This document shows positions 16,617 to 25,943 of a stretch of DNA of 64,000 bases, piece by piece; within the stretch, counting starts at the first letter, position 1, and every line of letters begins with the position of its first letter. This stretch comes from Streptomyces lichenis (GTDB lineage Bacteria; Actinomycetota; Actinomycetes; Streptomycetales; Streptomycetaceae), in the NCBI RefSeq assembly GCF_023218175.1, contig NZ_JALPTH010000027.1, positions 1 to 64,000 on the forward strand. The letters are read 5' to 3'. Position numbers and translations under genes: made by a program. The notes under the pieces are model-generated. The model was given only the letters and a program-made list of their open reading frames with translations. It was not told the DNA's origin and made no database searches.

Positions 16617-18377
16617 GTGACAACCCTCACCCCCCGATCAACCGACCAGCCCGGCGACGACGCCCGCGACACCCCGGCCGGCCGGCCCTCCGCCGCCCCC
16701 GCCGGAGGGGCCCCCGGCCACGCCGCCCCGGCGCCCTCTTTTGGCCCGATGCCGCCCCCGCCCGGTACGCTCACCGCCGTGCCACACGCTGATCAGTCCC
16801 GAACCACCCCCGCGGACGTGCCCGCCACCCGCCCCGGAGCGCCCCGGCCGGACCGCACCCGCCCCGTACCCCTGGGCGAACTCGCCGCGAAGCTGGGGAC
16901 GACGGCCCCCGGCGACGCCCAGGTGACCGGCATCACCCACGACTCCCGGGCGGTGCGCCCCGGAGACGTGTACGCCGCGCTGCCGGGCGCCCGCGCGCAC
17001 GGTGCCGACTTCGCCGGGCAGGCCGCCGACCTGGGCGCGGTCGCCGTGCTCACCGACCCCACCGGCGCCGAACGGGCCGCCGCCACCGGGCTGCCGGTGC
17101 TCGTCACCGAGCAGCCGCGCGGCCGGATGGGCGAGCTGGCCGCCGACATCTACGGCCGGCCCGGCGAGGACCTGCTGCAGATCGGCATCACCGGCACCTC
17201 CGGCAAGACCACCACGGCCTACCTGGTCGAGGGCGGGCTGAAGGCGGCCGGCCGGTCCACCGGGCTGATCGGCACCGTCGAGATGCGCATCGGCGACGAG
17301 CGCATCAAGTCCGAGCGCACCACCCCCGAGGCCACCGACCTCCAGGCGCTCTTCGCGGTGATGCGCGAACGCGGCACCGAGGCGGTCGCCATGGAGGTCT
17401 CCAGCCACGCCCTGGTGCTCGGCCGGGTCGACGGCTGCGTCTTCGACGTCGCCGTCTTCAACAACCTCAGCCCGGAGCACATGGAGTTCCACTCCGGCAT
17501 GGAGGACTACTTCCAGGCCAAGGCGCAGCTGTTCACCCCGCGCCGCTCCCGCCGAGGGGTCGTCAACCTCGACGACGAGTACGGCCAGCGGCTGGTGAAG
17601 GAGGCCTCCGTGCCGATCACCACCTTCTCCGCGGAGGGCCACCCGGACGCCGACTGGCGCGCCGAGGACGTGGAAGTGGGCGCCACCGGCTCCACGTTCA
17701 CCGTCGTCGCGCCCGACGGCCGGCGGATCTCCGCCGCCGCCCCGCTGCCCGGCCCGTTCAACGTGGCCAACACCCTCGCCGCGATCACCGTCCTCGCGGT
17801 GGCCGGAATCGACCCCCAGACCGCCGCCGACGGGGTGGCCGCCGTACCCGGCGTCCCCGGCCGGCTGGAGCGCGTGGACGCCGGGCAGCCCTATCTGGCG
17901 CTGGTCGACTACGCGCACAAGACCGACGCCGTCGAGTCGGTGCTGCGCTCGCTGCGCAAGGTCACCGAGGGCCGGCTGCACATCGTGCTCGGCTGCGGCG
18001 GCGACCGCGACACCACCAAGCGCGGCCCGATGGGCGCCGCCGCCGCGCGGCTCGCCGACACCGCCGTGCTCACCTCCGACAACCCCCGCTCCGAGGACCC
18101 CCTCGCGATCCTCGCCGCCATGCTGGCCGGCGCCGCCGAGGTGCCCACCCACGAACGCGGCGACGTGATCGTGGAGGAGGACCGGGCCGACGCCATCGCC
18201 GCCGTCGTCGCACGTGCGAAGCCCGGCGACACCGTGCTGGTCGCCGGCAAGGGCCACGAGCAGGGCCAGGACGTCGCCGGGGTCATCCGCCCCTTCGACG
18301 ACCGCGAGGTCCTGCGCGACGCCATCCAGGCGCATTCCCAGACCCCCGCTTCACCCCACCCGAACACCCAGGGATGA
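16617..18377 (+). CDS. murE: UDP-MurNAc-tripeptide synthetase MurE
   Basis: 586 residues; the ATP loop GTSGKTTT lies near residue 192. The motif DNPRSEDP (near 488) is the signature of diaminopimelate-adding enzymes, consistent with the LL-diaminopimelate of Streptomyces walls. The enzyme adds this residue to UDP-MurNAc-Ala-Glu in the cytoplasm. GTG 16617 follows ftsI by 18 nt with GGGAG upstream. The first ~55 residues are Pro/Ala-rich and the in-frame GTG at 16779 (V-P-H-A-D) may be the true start. Confidence 0.95.
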   Translation: MTTLTPRSTDQPGDDARDTPAGRPSAAPAGGAPGHAAPAPSFGPMPPPPGTLTAVPHADQSRTTPADVPATRPGAPRPDRTRPVPLGELAAKLGTTAPGDAQVTGITHDSRAVRPGDVYAALPGARAHGADFAGQAADLGAVAVLTDPTGAERAAATGLPVLVTEQPRGRMGELAADIYGRPGEDLLQIGITGTSGKTTTAYLVEGGLKAAGRSTGLIGTVEMRIGDERIKSERTTPEATDLQALFAVMRERGTEAVAMEVSSHALVLGRVDGCVFDVAVFNNLSPEHMEFHSGMEDYFQAKAQLFTPRRSRRGVVNLDDEYGQRLVKEASVPITTFSAEGHPDADWRAEDVEVGATGSTFTVVAPDGRRISAAAPLPGPFNVANTLAAITVLAVAGIDPQTAADGVAAVPGVPGRLERVDAGQPYLALVDYAHKTDAVESVLRSLRKVTEGRLHIVLGCGGDRDTTKRGPMGAAAARLADTAVLTSDNPRSEDPLAILAAMLAGAAEVPTHERGDVIVEEDRADAIAAVVARAKPGDTVLVAGKGHEQGQDVAGVIRPFDDREVLRDAIQAHSQTPASPHPNTQG

Positions 18378-18381
18378 CCTA

Positions 18382-19794
18382 GTGATCGCCCTCTCCCTCG
18401 CCGAGGTCGCCACCCTCACCGGCGGGCTGCCGCACGACATACCGGACCCGGAGCTGAAGGTCACCGGTCCGGTCGTCATCGACTCCCGCAAGGTCGGACC
18501 CGGCTCGCTGTTCGCCGCCTTCGCCGGTGAGAACGTCGACGGCCACGACTACGCCCGCGGCGCCGTGGACGCGGGCGCCGTCGCCGTGCTCGCCACCCGG
18601 CCGCTCGGCGTGCCCGCCATCGTCGTGGACGACGTGCAGAGAGCCCTCGGCGCGCTCGCCCGCGCGGTCGTCGCCCGGCTCGGCACCCGGGTGGTCGCGC
18701 TGACCGGCTCGGCCGGCAAGACCAGCACCAAGGACCTCATCGCCCAGGTGCTCCAGCGCAAGGGCCCCACGGTCTGGACCCCCGGCTCCCTCAACAACGA
18801 GATCGGCCTGCCGCTCACCGCGCTCACCGCCGACGCCACCACCGAGCACCTGGTGCTGGAGATGGGAGCGCGCGGAATCGGCCATATCCGCTACCTCACC
18901 GAACTCACCCCGCCCTCCATCGGGCTGGTGCTCAACGTCGGCTCCGCCCACATCGGCGAGTTCGGCGGCCGCGAGCAGATCGCCCAGGCCAAGGGCGAAA
19001 TGGTCGAGTCCCTGCCGGCCGCCGAGGACGGCGGCACCGCCGTCCTCAACGCCGACGACCCCCTCGTCAAGGCCATGGCCTCCCGCACCAAGGCCCGCGT
19101 GCTGCTCTTCGGCGAGGCCGACGAAGCGGACGTACGGGCCGAGAACGTGCACCTCAGCGACGCCGGGCAGCCCTCGTTCCGGCTTCGGACACCCACCGGG
19201 TGCAGCGACGTGACCTTGCGCCTGTACGGTGAGCACCACGTGTCGAACGCGCTCGCCGCGGCCGCCGTCGCCCATGAGCTGGGCATGTCCGCCGAGGAGA
19301 TCGCCACCGCGCTGTCCGGGGCAGGCACCCTCTCCCGCTGGCGTATGGAGGTCACCGAGCGTCCGGACGGTGTGACGATCGTCAACGACGCCTACAACGC
19401 CAACCCCGAATCCATGCGGGCCGCGCTGCGCGCGCTGGTGGCCATGGGCCGGGGGCGCCGTACGTGGGCGGTGCTCGGCACCATGGCCGAGCTGGGCGAC
19501 GAGGCGCTCGCCGAGCACGACGCGGTCGGACGGCTCGCCGTCCGGCTCAATGTCGGCAAGCTCGTCGCGGTCGGGGGCAGGGAAGCGTCCTGGCTGCAAC
19601 TGGGCGCATACAACGAGGGTTCGTGGGGTGAGGAGTCGGTGCACGTGTCCGACGCACAGGCGGCGGTCGACCTGCTGCGCAGGGAACTGCGTCCGGGAGA
19701 CGTCGTGCTGGTGAAGGCGTCCAGGTCGGTCGGTCTGGAGCGGGTCGCCCAGGCGCTGCTGGAGACCGCCGAGGGCGAGGTTGCCGGCCGATGA
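18382..19794 (+). CDS. murF: UDP-MurNAc-tripeptide:D-Ala-D-Ala ligase MurF
   Basis: 470 residues with the Mur ligase ATP loop LTGSAGKTST near 106, ENVDGHDY in the N-terminal domain and the NDAYNANPESM motif typical of MurF. It adds D-Ala-D-Ala to complete the pentapeptide precursor. GTG 18382 lies 4 nt after the murE stop. Its own stop overlaps mraY as ATGA. Confidence 0.96.
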   Translation: MIALSLAEVATLTGGLPHDIPDPELKVTGPVVIDSRKVGPGSLFAAFAGENVDGHDYARGAVDAGAVAVLATRPLGVPAIVVDDVQRALGALARAVVARLGTRVVALTGSAGKTSTKDLIAQVLQRKGPTVWTPGSLNNEIGLPLTALTADATTEHLVLEMGARGIGHIRYLTELTPPSIGLVLNVGSAHIGEFGGREQIAQAKGEMVESLPAAEDGGTAVLNADDPLVKAMASRTKARVLLFGEADEADVRAENVHLSDAGQPSFRLRTPTGCSDVTLRLYGEHHVSNALAAAAVAHELGMSAEEIATALSGAGTLSRWRMEVTERPDGVTIVNDAYNANPESMRAALRALVAMGRGRRTWAVLGTMAELGDEALAEHDAVGRLAVRLNVGKLVAVGGREASWLQLGAYNEGSWGEESVHVSDAQAAVDLLRRELRPGDVVLVKASRSVGLERVAQALLETAEGEVAGR

Positions 19795-20861
19795 GGCAGA
19801 TCCTCTTCGCGGGGGCCATCGGGCTCTTCCTCACCCTGATCGGCACCCCGCTGCTGATCAAGCTCCTGGCCCGCAAGGGATACGGGCAGTTCATCCGCGA
19901 CGACGGCCCGCGCACCCACGGCAGCAAGAAGGGCACGCCCACCATGGGCGGCATCTCCTTCATCCTCGCCACCCTCATCGCGTACGCGCTGGCCAAGGTC
20001 ATCACCGGCGGGGAGGTGTCCTACTCCGGCCTGCTGGTGCTGTTCCTGATGGCCGGCATGGGCCTGGTCGGCTTCCTGGACGACTACATCAAGATCGTCA
20101 AGCAGCGCTCGCTGGGCCTGCGGGCCAAGGCGAAGATGGCCGGCCAGCTGATCGTCGGCATCGCCTTCGCGGTGCTGGCGCTCCAGTTCGCCGACACCCG
20201 CGGCCAGACCCCGGCCTCCACCAAGCTGTCCTTCATCACCGACTTCGGCTGGTCCATCGGCCCGGTGCTGTTCGTGGTGTGGGCGCTGTTCATGATCCTC
20301 GCCATGTCCAACGGCGTGAACCTGACGGACGGTCTGGACGGCCTGGCCACCGGCGCCTCCGTGATGGTCTTCGGCGCGTACACCTTCATCGGGCTGTGGC
20401 AGTTCCAGGAATCCTGCGCCAACGCCCTGGAGCTGACCAACCCCAACGCCTGCTTCGAGGTCCGCGACCCGCTGGACCTCGCGGTGGTCGCCTCCGCGCT
20501 GATGGGCGCCTGCTTCGGCTTCCTGTGGTGGAACACCTCACCCGCCAAGATCTTCATGGGGGACACCGGCTCGCTCGCCCTCGGCGGCGCGCTGGCCGGC
20601 CTCGCGATCTGCTCCCGCACCGAGCTGCTGCTCGCGCTGCTGGGCGGCCTGTTCGTGCTGATCACCCTCTCCGTCGTCATCCAGGTCGGCTCCTTCCGGA
20701 TGACCGGCAAGCGGGTCTTCCGGATGGCGCCGCTCCAGCACCACTTCGAACTCAAGGGCTGGTCCGAGGTCCTGGTGGTGGTCCGGTTCTGGATCATCCA
20801 GGGCATGTGCGTCATCGTGGGCCTCGGCCTCTTCTACGCGGGATGGGCAGCCGACAAGTGA
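19791..20861 (+). CDS. mraY: Phospho-MurNAc-pentapeptide transferase MraY
   Basis: 356 residues with about ten membrane segments. Family motifs are PTMGGISF (near 50), the Asp pair in FLDDYIKI, NLTDGLDGLA and GDTGSLALGG, plus the histidines of PLQHHFE. It transfers phospho-MurNAc-pentapeptide to undecaprenyl phosphate to make lipid I. ATG overlaps the murF stop and its stop overlaps murD. Confidence 0.97.
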   Translation: MRQILFAGAIGLFLTLIGTPLLIKLLARKGYGQFIRDDGPRTHGSKKGTPTMGGISFILATLIAYALAKVITGGEVSYSGLLVLFLMAGMGLVGFLDDYIKIVKQRSLGLRAKAKMAGQLIVGIAFAVLALQFADTRGQTPASTKLSFITDFGWSIGPVLFVVWALFMILAMSNGVNLTDGLDGLATGASVMVFGAYTFIGLWQFQESCANALELTNPNACFEVRDPLDLAVVASALMGACFGFLWWNTSPAKIFMGDTGSLALGGALAGLAICSRTELLLALLGGLFVLITLSVVIQVGSFRMTGKRVFRMAPLQHHFELKGWSEVLVVVRFWIIQGMCVIVGLGLFYAGWAADK

Positions 20862-22276
20862 GCACCACCTCCTGGCAGGGCAAGCACGTCACCGTCGCCG
20901 GCCTCGGCGTGAGCGGCATCCCCGCCGCCCGCGCCCTGGCCGGCCTCGGCGCGCGGGTCACGGTCGTCAACGACGGCGACGACGAGCGCTCCCGTACGCA
21001 GGCGGAAGAGCTGCGGGCCGAGGGCATCGCGGTACGCCTCGGGGACGGCGACACCCTGCCGGAGGGCACCGAACTCATCGTCACCGCCCCCGGCTGGCGC
21101 CCCGGCAAGCCGCTGTTCGCCGCCGCCGAGGCGGCCGGCGTCGAGGTGTGGGGCGATGTGGAGCTGGCCTGGCGGCTGCGCGGCCCGGACGCCGCGCCCT
21201 GGCTGGCGGTCACCGGCACCAACGGCAAGACCACCACCGTACGGATGCTGGCCTCCATCCTCGAGGCCGCCGGGCTGCGCACCGCGGCCGTCGGCAACAT
21301 CGGCGTCTCGCTGCTGGACGCCGTGCTCGGCGAGCAGGAGTACGACGTGCTGGCGGTCGAGCTGTCCAGCTACCAGCTGCACTGGGCGCCCTCGCTGCGC
21401 GCCCACTCCGCGGCCGTGCTCAACCTCGCCCCCGACCACCTGGACTGGCACGGCTCCATGGAGGCGTACGCCGCCGACAAGGGCCGGATCTACGAGGGCA
21501 ACACCGTCGCCTGCGTCTACAACGCCGCCGACAAGGCCACCGAGGACCTGGTCCGGGAGGCCGACGTCGAGGAGGGCTGCCGGGCCGTCGGCTTCACCCT
21601 GGGCACCCCCGGGCCGTCGCAGGTCGGCATCGTGGACGACCTGCTGGTGGACCGGGCGTTCGTGGAGAACCGGCAGCAGCAGGCCCAGGAGCTGGCCCAG
21701 GTCTCCGACGTGAACCCGCCGGCCCCGCACAACATCGCCAACGCGCTCGCCGCCGCCGCCCTGGCCCGCGCCTTCGGCGTCCCGGCCGGCGCGGTCCGCG
21801 AGGGGCTGCGCGCCTTCCGGCCCGACGCCCACCGCATCGAGCACGTCGCCGACGTGGACGGCGTGGCCTATGTGGACGACTCCAAGGCCACCAACACCCA
21901 CGCCGCCGAGGCCTCCCTCGCCGCCTACCAGGGCATCGTCTGGATCGCCGGCGGCCTCGCCAAGGGCGCCACCTTCGACGAACTGGTCCAGCGCTCCGCG
22001 CCCCGGTTGCGCGCCGCCGTGCTGATGGGCGCCGACCGCGCCCTCATCCGCGAAGCCCTGGCGCGACACGCCCCCGAGGTCCCGGTGGTCGACCTCGACC
22101 GGACCGACACTGGGGCGATGTCCGAGGCGGTCGCCGAGGCCGCCCGGCTCGCCCGGACCGGGGACACCGTGCTCCTCGCCCCGGCCTGCGCGTCGATGGA
22201 CATGTTCACCGACTACACCAAGCGGGGCGAGGCGTTCGCGGACGCCGTCCGCGCACGCTCCGCCGAGCGCGCCTGA
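20858..22276 (+). CDS. murD: UDP-MurNAc-Ala:D-Glu ligase MurD
   Basis: 472 residues with an N-terminal Rossmann-like domain (VTVAGLGVSGIPAARAL), ATP loop TGTNGKTTT near 118, and NLAPDHLDWHGSMEAY. It adds D-glutamate to UDP-MurNAc-Ala. I chose GTG 20858, which overlaps the mraY stop as GTGA; an ATG at 20843 would add five residues. Confidence 0.96.
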   Translation: MSTTSWQGKHVTVAGLGVSGIPAARALAGLGARVTVVNDGDDERSRTQAEELRAEGIAVRLGDGDTLPEGTELIVTAPGWRPGKPLFAAAEAAGVEVWGDVELAWRLRGPDAAPWLAVTGTNGKTTTVRMLASILEAAGLRTAAVGNIGVSLLDAVLGEQEYDVLAVELSSYQLHWAPSLRAHSAAVLNLAPDHLDWHGSMEAYAADKGRIYEGNTVACVYNAADKATEDLVREADVEEGCRAVGFTLGTPGPSQVGIVDDLLVDRAFVENRQQQAQELAQVSDVNPPAPHNIANALAAAALARAFGVPAGAVREGLRAFRPDAHRIEHVADVDGVAYVDDSKATNTHAAEASLAAYQGIVWIAGGLAKGATFDELVQRSAPRLRAAVLMGADRALIREALARHAPEVPVVDLDRTDTGAMSEAVAEAARLARTGDTVLLAPACASMDMFTDYTKRGEAFADAVRARSAERA

Positions 22277-22353
22277 GAGCCCGGCCGCCCGGCCGCCGCG
22301 GCCAGGGCGCCGGGACACCACCGGACCGGACACCACCGGAGGGGACAGCGACC

Positions 22354-23736
22354 ATGCGGGCCGACCACACCGCGTACCCGCCCCGCTGGGCGGGCATCGT
22401 CCTGCGCGGCCGCACCGCCGGAGCACGCACCCCCGCCACCGTCCGCCGCCCCCGCCGCCCGGCCCCCGGCCGGCCCCCGCGCGGCGGCGGGCTGCGCGCC
22501 GCCTACGAGCGGGCCCGGCGGGCCTGGGACCGGCCGCTCACCGCGTACTACGTGATCCTCGGCGCCAGCCTGCTGATCACCGTCCTCGGGCTGGTGATGG
22601 TCTACTCGGCCTCCCAGATCCAGGCGCTGAACTTCTCGCTGCCCGACTCCTACTTCTTCCGCAAGCAGTTCCTGGCCGCCGCGATCGGCGCCGGGCTGCT
22701 GCTCATGGCCTCCCGGATGCCGGTCCGGCTGCACCGGGCGCTGTCCTACCCGCTGCTGGTCGGCGCGGTCTTCCTGATGGTGCTGGTGCAGATCCCCGGG
22801 ATAGGGCACGCGGTCAACGGCAACCAGAACTGGATCTCCCTCGGCGGCCCCTTCCAGCTCCAGCCCAGCGAGTTCGGCAAGCTGGCGCTGATCCTGTGGG
22901 GCGCCGACCTGCTCGCCCGCAAGCAGGACCGGCGGCTGCTGAGCCAGTGGAAGCACATGCTGGTGCCGCTGGTCCCGGTCGCCTTCCTGCTGCTCGGGCT
23001 GATCATGCTCGGCGGCGACATGGGCACCGCGATCATCCTCACCGCCATCCTCTTCGGGCTGCTCTGGCTGGCCGGGGCGCCCACCCGGATGTTCGTCGGG
23101 GTGCTGCTGGTGGCCGCCGTGCTCGGCGCCGCCCTTATCGGCACCAGCAGCAACCGGATGGCCCGGCTCGGCTGCATCGGCGCCGCCGACCCCGGGCCCG
23201 GCGACGCCTGCTGGCAGGCCGTGCACGGGATCTACGCGCTGGCGTCCGGCGGATGGTTCGGTTCCGGACTCGGGGCGAGTGTGGAGAAATGGGGCCAACT
23301 CCCCGAACCGCACACCGACTTCATTTTCGCCATCACCGGGGAGGAACTGGGACTGGCGGGGACGCTGTCGGTGCTCGCCCTGTTCGCGGCTCTAGGCTAT
23401 GCGGGTATCCGCGTGGCCGGACGCACGGAGGACCCCTTCGTGAGGTACGCCGCGGGAGGAGTGACCACCTGGATCACGGCCCAGGCCGTGGTCAACATCG
23501 GTGCGGTGCTCGGGCTGCTGCCCATCGCCGGCGTCCCCCTCCCGCTGTTCTCCTACGGGGGCTCCGCCCTGCTGCCGACCATGTTCGCCGTCGGACTGCT
23601 GATCGCCTTCGCGCGAGACGAGCCGGCGGCGAGAGCGGCCCTCGCCCTGCGCCGGCCCCGGCAGGGCGGCCGGGCCGGGGTGAGTTGGAAGTCGATGCGA
23701 CGGCGCGTCAAGAAGCGTCCGTCCGGAGAGCGGTGA
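22354..23736 (+). CDS. ftsW: Septal peptidoglycan polymerase FtsW (SEDS)
   Basis: 460 residues. An Arg/Pro-rich cytoplasmic extension of about 60 residues precedes roughly ten membrane segments. SEDS signatures include NGNQNWISLGGPFQLQPSEFGKLAL split over two short blocks, and the C-terminal PLPLFSYGGSALL. It polymerises glycan strands from lipid II with FtsI. ATG 22354 has GGAGGGG upstream; the 77-nt gap after murD is the longest within murE-murG. Confidence 0.95.
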   Translation: MRADHTAYPPRWAGIVLRGRTAGARTPATVRRPRRPAPGRPPRGGGLRAAYERARRAWDRPLTAYYVILGASLLITVLGLVMVYSASQIQALNFSLPDSYFFRKQFLAAAIGAGLLLMASRMPVRLHRALSYPLLVGAVFLMVLVQIPGIGHAVNGNQNWISLGGPFQLQPSEFGKLALILWGADLLARKQDRRLLSQWKHMLVPLVPVAFLLLGLIMLGGDMGTAIILTAILFGLLWLAGAPTRMFVGVLLVAAVLGAALIGTSSNRMARLGCIGAADPGPGDACWQAVHGIYALASGGWFGSGLGASVEKWGQLPEPHTDFIFAITGEELGLAGTLSVLALFAALGYAGIRVAGRTEDPFVRYAAGGVTTWITAQAVVNIGAVLGLLPIAGVPLPLFSYGGSALLPTMFAVGLLIAFARDEPAARAALALRRPRQGGRAGVSWKSMRRRVKKRPSGER

Positions 23737-23742
23737 ATTTCG

Positions 23743-24834
23743 GTGCATGTCGTACTCGCCGGTGGGGGGACCGCCGGCCACATCGAGCCGGCGCTCGCCC
23801 TCGCGGACGCCCTGCGCAGGCAGGACCCCACCGTGGGGATCACGGCCCTCGGTACCGAGCGCGGCCTGGAGACCCGGCTCGTGCCCGAACGGGGCTACGA
23901 GCTGGCGCTCATCCCCGCCGTGCCGCTGCCCCGCAAGCCCACGCCGGAGCTGATCACCGTCCCCGGCCGGCTGCGCGGCACCATCCGGGCCGCCGAGCAG
24001 GTGCTGGAGCGCACCAAGGCCGACTGCGTGGTCGGCTTCGGCGGCTACGTGGCCCTGCCCGGCTACCTCGCCGCCAAGCGGCTCGGCGTGCCGATCGTGG
24101 TCCACGAGGCCAACGCCCGCCCCGGGCTCGCCAACAAGATCGGCTCCCGGTACGCGGCCGGGGTCGCCGTCGCCACCCCGGACAGCAAGCTGCGGGGCGC
24201 CCGCTACATCGGCATCCCGCTGCGCTACTCCATCGCCACCCTGGACCGGGCCCGGGTCCGCCCCGAGGCGCGGGCCACCTTCGGGCTCGACCCCAACCTG
24301 CCGACCCTGCTGGTCTCCGGCGGCTCCCAGGGCGCCCGCCGGCTCAACGAGGTCATCCAGCAGGCCGCGCCGATCCTCCAGCGCTCCGGGATCCAGATCC
24401 TGCACGCCGTCGGCCCGAAGAACGAACTGCCGCACGTCGAGAACATGCCTGGGATGCCCCCGTACGTCCCGGTACCGTATGTGGACCGGATGGACCTCGC
24501 GTACGCTGCGGCCGACATGATGCTCTGCCGCGCGGGCGCGATGACCGTCGCCGAACTCTCCGCCGTCGGGCTCCCCGCCGCGTACGTCCCGCTGCCCATC
24601 GGCAACGGCGAGCAGCGGCTCAACGCCCAGCCGGTGGTCAAGGCCGGCGGCGGACTGCTGGTCGACGACGCCGAGCTGACGCCCCAGTGGGTCCAGGGCA
24701 ACGTCCTGCCCGTGCTGGCCGACCCGCACCGGCTGTACGAGATGTCCCGCTCGGCCGCCGAGTTCGGCCGCCGGGACGCCGACGAGCTGCTCGTCGGCAT
24801 GGTCCGCGAGGCGATCGCCGCCCGCCGGGGCTAG
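23743..24834 (+). CDS. murG: Lipid II synthase MurG (GT28 glycosyltransferase)
   Basis: 363 residues with the N-terminal GGGTAGH (7-13), GFGGYVALPG, HEANARPG and the C-terminal sugar-nucleotide site SGGSQGARRLNE and CRAGAMTVAEL. It adds GlcNAc to lipid I on the inner membrane face. GTG 23743 is 6 nt after the ftsW stop. Confidence 0.97.
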   Translation: MHVVLAGGGTAGHIEPALALADALRRQDPTVGITALGTERGLETRLVPERGYELALIPAVPLPRKPTPELITVPGRLRGTIRAAEQVLERTKADCVVGFGGYVALPGYLAAKRLGVPIVVHEANARPGLANKIGSRYAAGVAVATPDSKLRGARYIGIPLRYSIATLDRARVRPEARATFGLDPNLPTLLVSGGSQGARRLNEVIQQAAPILQRSGIQILHAVGPKNELPHVENMPGMPPYVPVPYVDRMDLAYAAADMMLCRAGAMTVAELSAVGLPAAYVPLPIGNGEQRLNAQPVVKAGGGLLVDDAELTPQWVQGNVLPVLADPHRLYEMSRSAAEFGRRDADELLVGMVREAIAARRG

Positions 24835-24869
24835 CCCCGGTCGGCCGCACGCAGGAGGAGGCAGGGAGC

Positions 24870-25664
24870 ATGGCCGGACCGACCACCGCCGAACGCGGCG
24901 CCCGCAGGCCGAAGAAGGGCGCCGCACCGGCCCGGCCCTCCCGCCCCGCCCCCCGCCGCCGGCTGCCCCCGGCCCGGGTGCTGCTGCTCGGCCTCGCCGC
25001 CCTCGCGCTGGCCGGCGGCGGGGCCTGGGTGCTGTACGGCTCCTCCTGGCTGCGGGTGGAGGCCACCGCGGTCTCCGGCACCCGGGTGCTCACCCCCGCC
25101 CAGGTGGAGGCCGCCGCCGGCGTCCCCGAGGGCGCCCCGCTCGCCTCGGTGGACACCGAGGCCATCGCCGGCCGGCTGCTCCGCAAGCTGCCCCGGATCG
25201 ACACGGTGGAGGTGAGCCGCTCCTGGCCGGACACCGTCGAACTCACCGTCACCGAGCGGACCCCCGTGCTCCTTGCCGCCTCCCGCGGCGGCTACACCGA
25301 GATCGACGCCACCGGCTTCCGGTACGCCACCGTGAAACGGCCGCCCGCCGGCGTACCGCTGCTGGAGCTGAAGGCGGCCGACTCCGCCAGCCTGCGCCGC
25401 TTCGGCCGGGAGGAACTCACCGTCTCCGCCGTGGCGGTGGCGGGCGGGCTGCCCGAGGCCGTGGCCAAGGACACCCGGTCGCTGCGGGTGACCTCCTTTG
25501 ACGCGGTCACCCTGGAACTCACCCGGGGGCGCCGGGTGGTGTGGGGCAGCGCCGAGAACGGCGAGCCCAAGTCCCGTGCGCTGACCGCCCTGATGAAGGC
25601 CGAACCCCGTGCGCGGACGTTCGACGTCAGTGCTCCGACCGCCCCGGCCGCTTCGCGCGGTTGA
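24870..25664 (+). CDS. ftsQ: Divisome protein FtsQ
   Basis: 264 residues: a basic cytoplasmic region (1-36), one membrane segment (37-56), a POTRA domain (about 60-128, ending PDTVELTVTERTP) and the FtsQ-specific beta domain. FtsQ links FtsL/DivIC to the rest of the divisome. ATG 24870 follows AGGAGGAGG. The next 279 nt form the ftsZ control region. Confidence 0.93.
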   Translation: MAGPTTAERGARRPKKGAAPARPSRPAPRRRLPPARVLLLGLAALALAGGGAWVLYGSSWLRVEATAVSGTRVLTPAQVEAAAGVPEGAPLASVDTEAIAGRLLRKLPRIDTVEVSRSWPDTVELTVTERTPVLLAASRGGYTEIDATGFRYATVKRPPAGVPLLELKAADSASLRRFGREELTVSAVAVAGGLPEAVAKDTRSLRVTSFDAVTLELTRGRRVVWGSAENGEPKSRALTALMKAEPRARTFDVSAPTAPAASRG

Positions 25665-25712
25665 CGCACATATGCCCTGGCCAGCACCCTGGTTGGTCAG
25701 CGCTCCGGGTGA

Positions 25713-25725
25713 TCACATAGGGTGA
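25713..25725. promoter_or_regulatory. BldD-like box upstream of ftsZ
   Basis: TCAC-ATAGG-GTGA is a palindrome with perfect 4-bp arms. It fits the published BldD consensus TnACnC(A/T)GnGTnA except for one central base (T for C). BldD, bound to cyclic di-GMP, represses sporulation genes in Streptomyces and ftsZ is among its reported targets. Confidence 0.6.
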
Positions 25726-25754
25726 AAAGAAAAACGGGAGGTTCGGCGTGTTCG

Positions 25755-25784
25755 TTGAACGCGCGCCACTTGTCGACTTAGTGT
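25755..25784 (+). promoter_or_regulatory. ftsZ promoter, probably the developmental one
   Basis: TTGAAC (25755-25760), an 18-bp spacer and TAGTGT (25779-25784). The -10 overlaps GTGTC (25781-25785), the complement of the WhiA core GACAC. Position and sequence resemble the sporulation-controlled ftsZ promoter described in S. coelicolor; that equivalence is inference. Confidence 0.65.
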
Positions 25785-25822
25785 CCTGTTCGGAGAAGAG
25801 TCCAGCGGACAGGCGTACTGGT

Positions 25823-25847
25823 AACCCTAAACTTCAACGTTAGGGTT
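25823..25847. repeat. Inverted repeat in the ftsZ leader
   Basis: Arms AACCCTAA (25823-25830) and TTAGGGTT (25840-25847) are exact complements around 9 nt. It lies about 40-60 nt downstream of the promoter, in the untranslated leader of ftsZ. It may be a protein site or an RNA hairpin; the embedded TAAACT could also be a -10 element of a second promoter. Confidence 0.5.
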
Positions 25848-25943
25848 TGGGTCGGCGTTCCGGACCGTCCCATCGGCATCCGCCGTCGCGGCGCGCACAC
25901 GGGCGCGGCGGCGGCACGTAAATCGAGGCGAGAGGCCTTCGAC

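Noticed and set aside
22896..24870. Long frame fusing an antisense-like extension to FtsQ (922 residues)
   Set aside because: The first part is the shadow of ftsW and murG; FtsQ has a strong ribosome site at ATG 24870.
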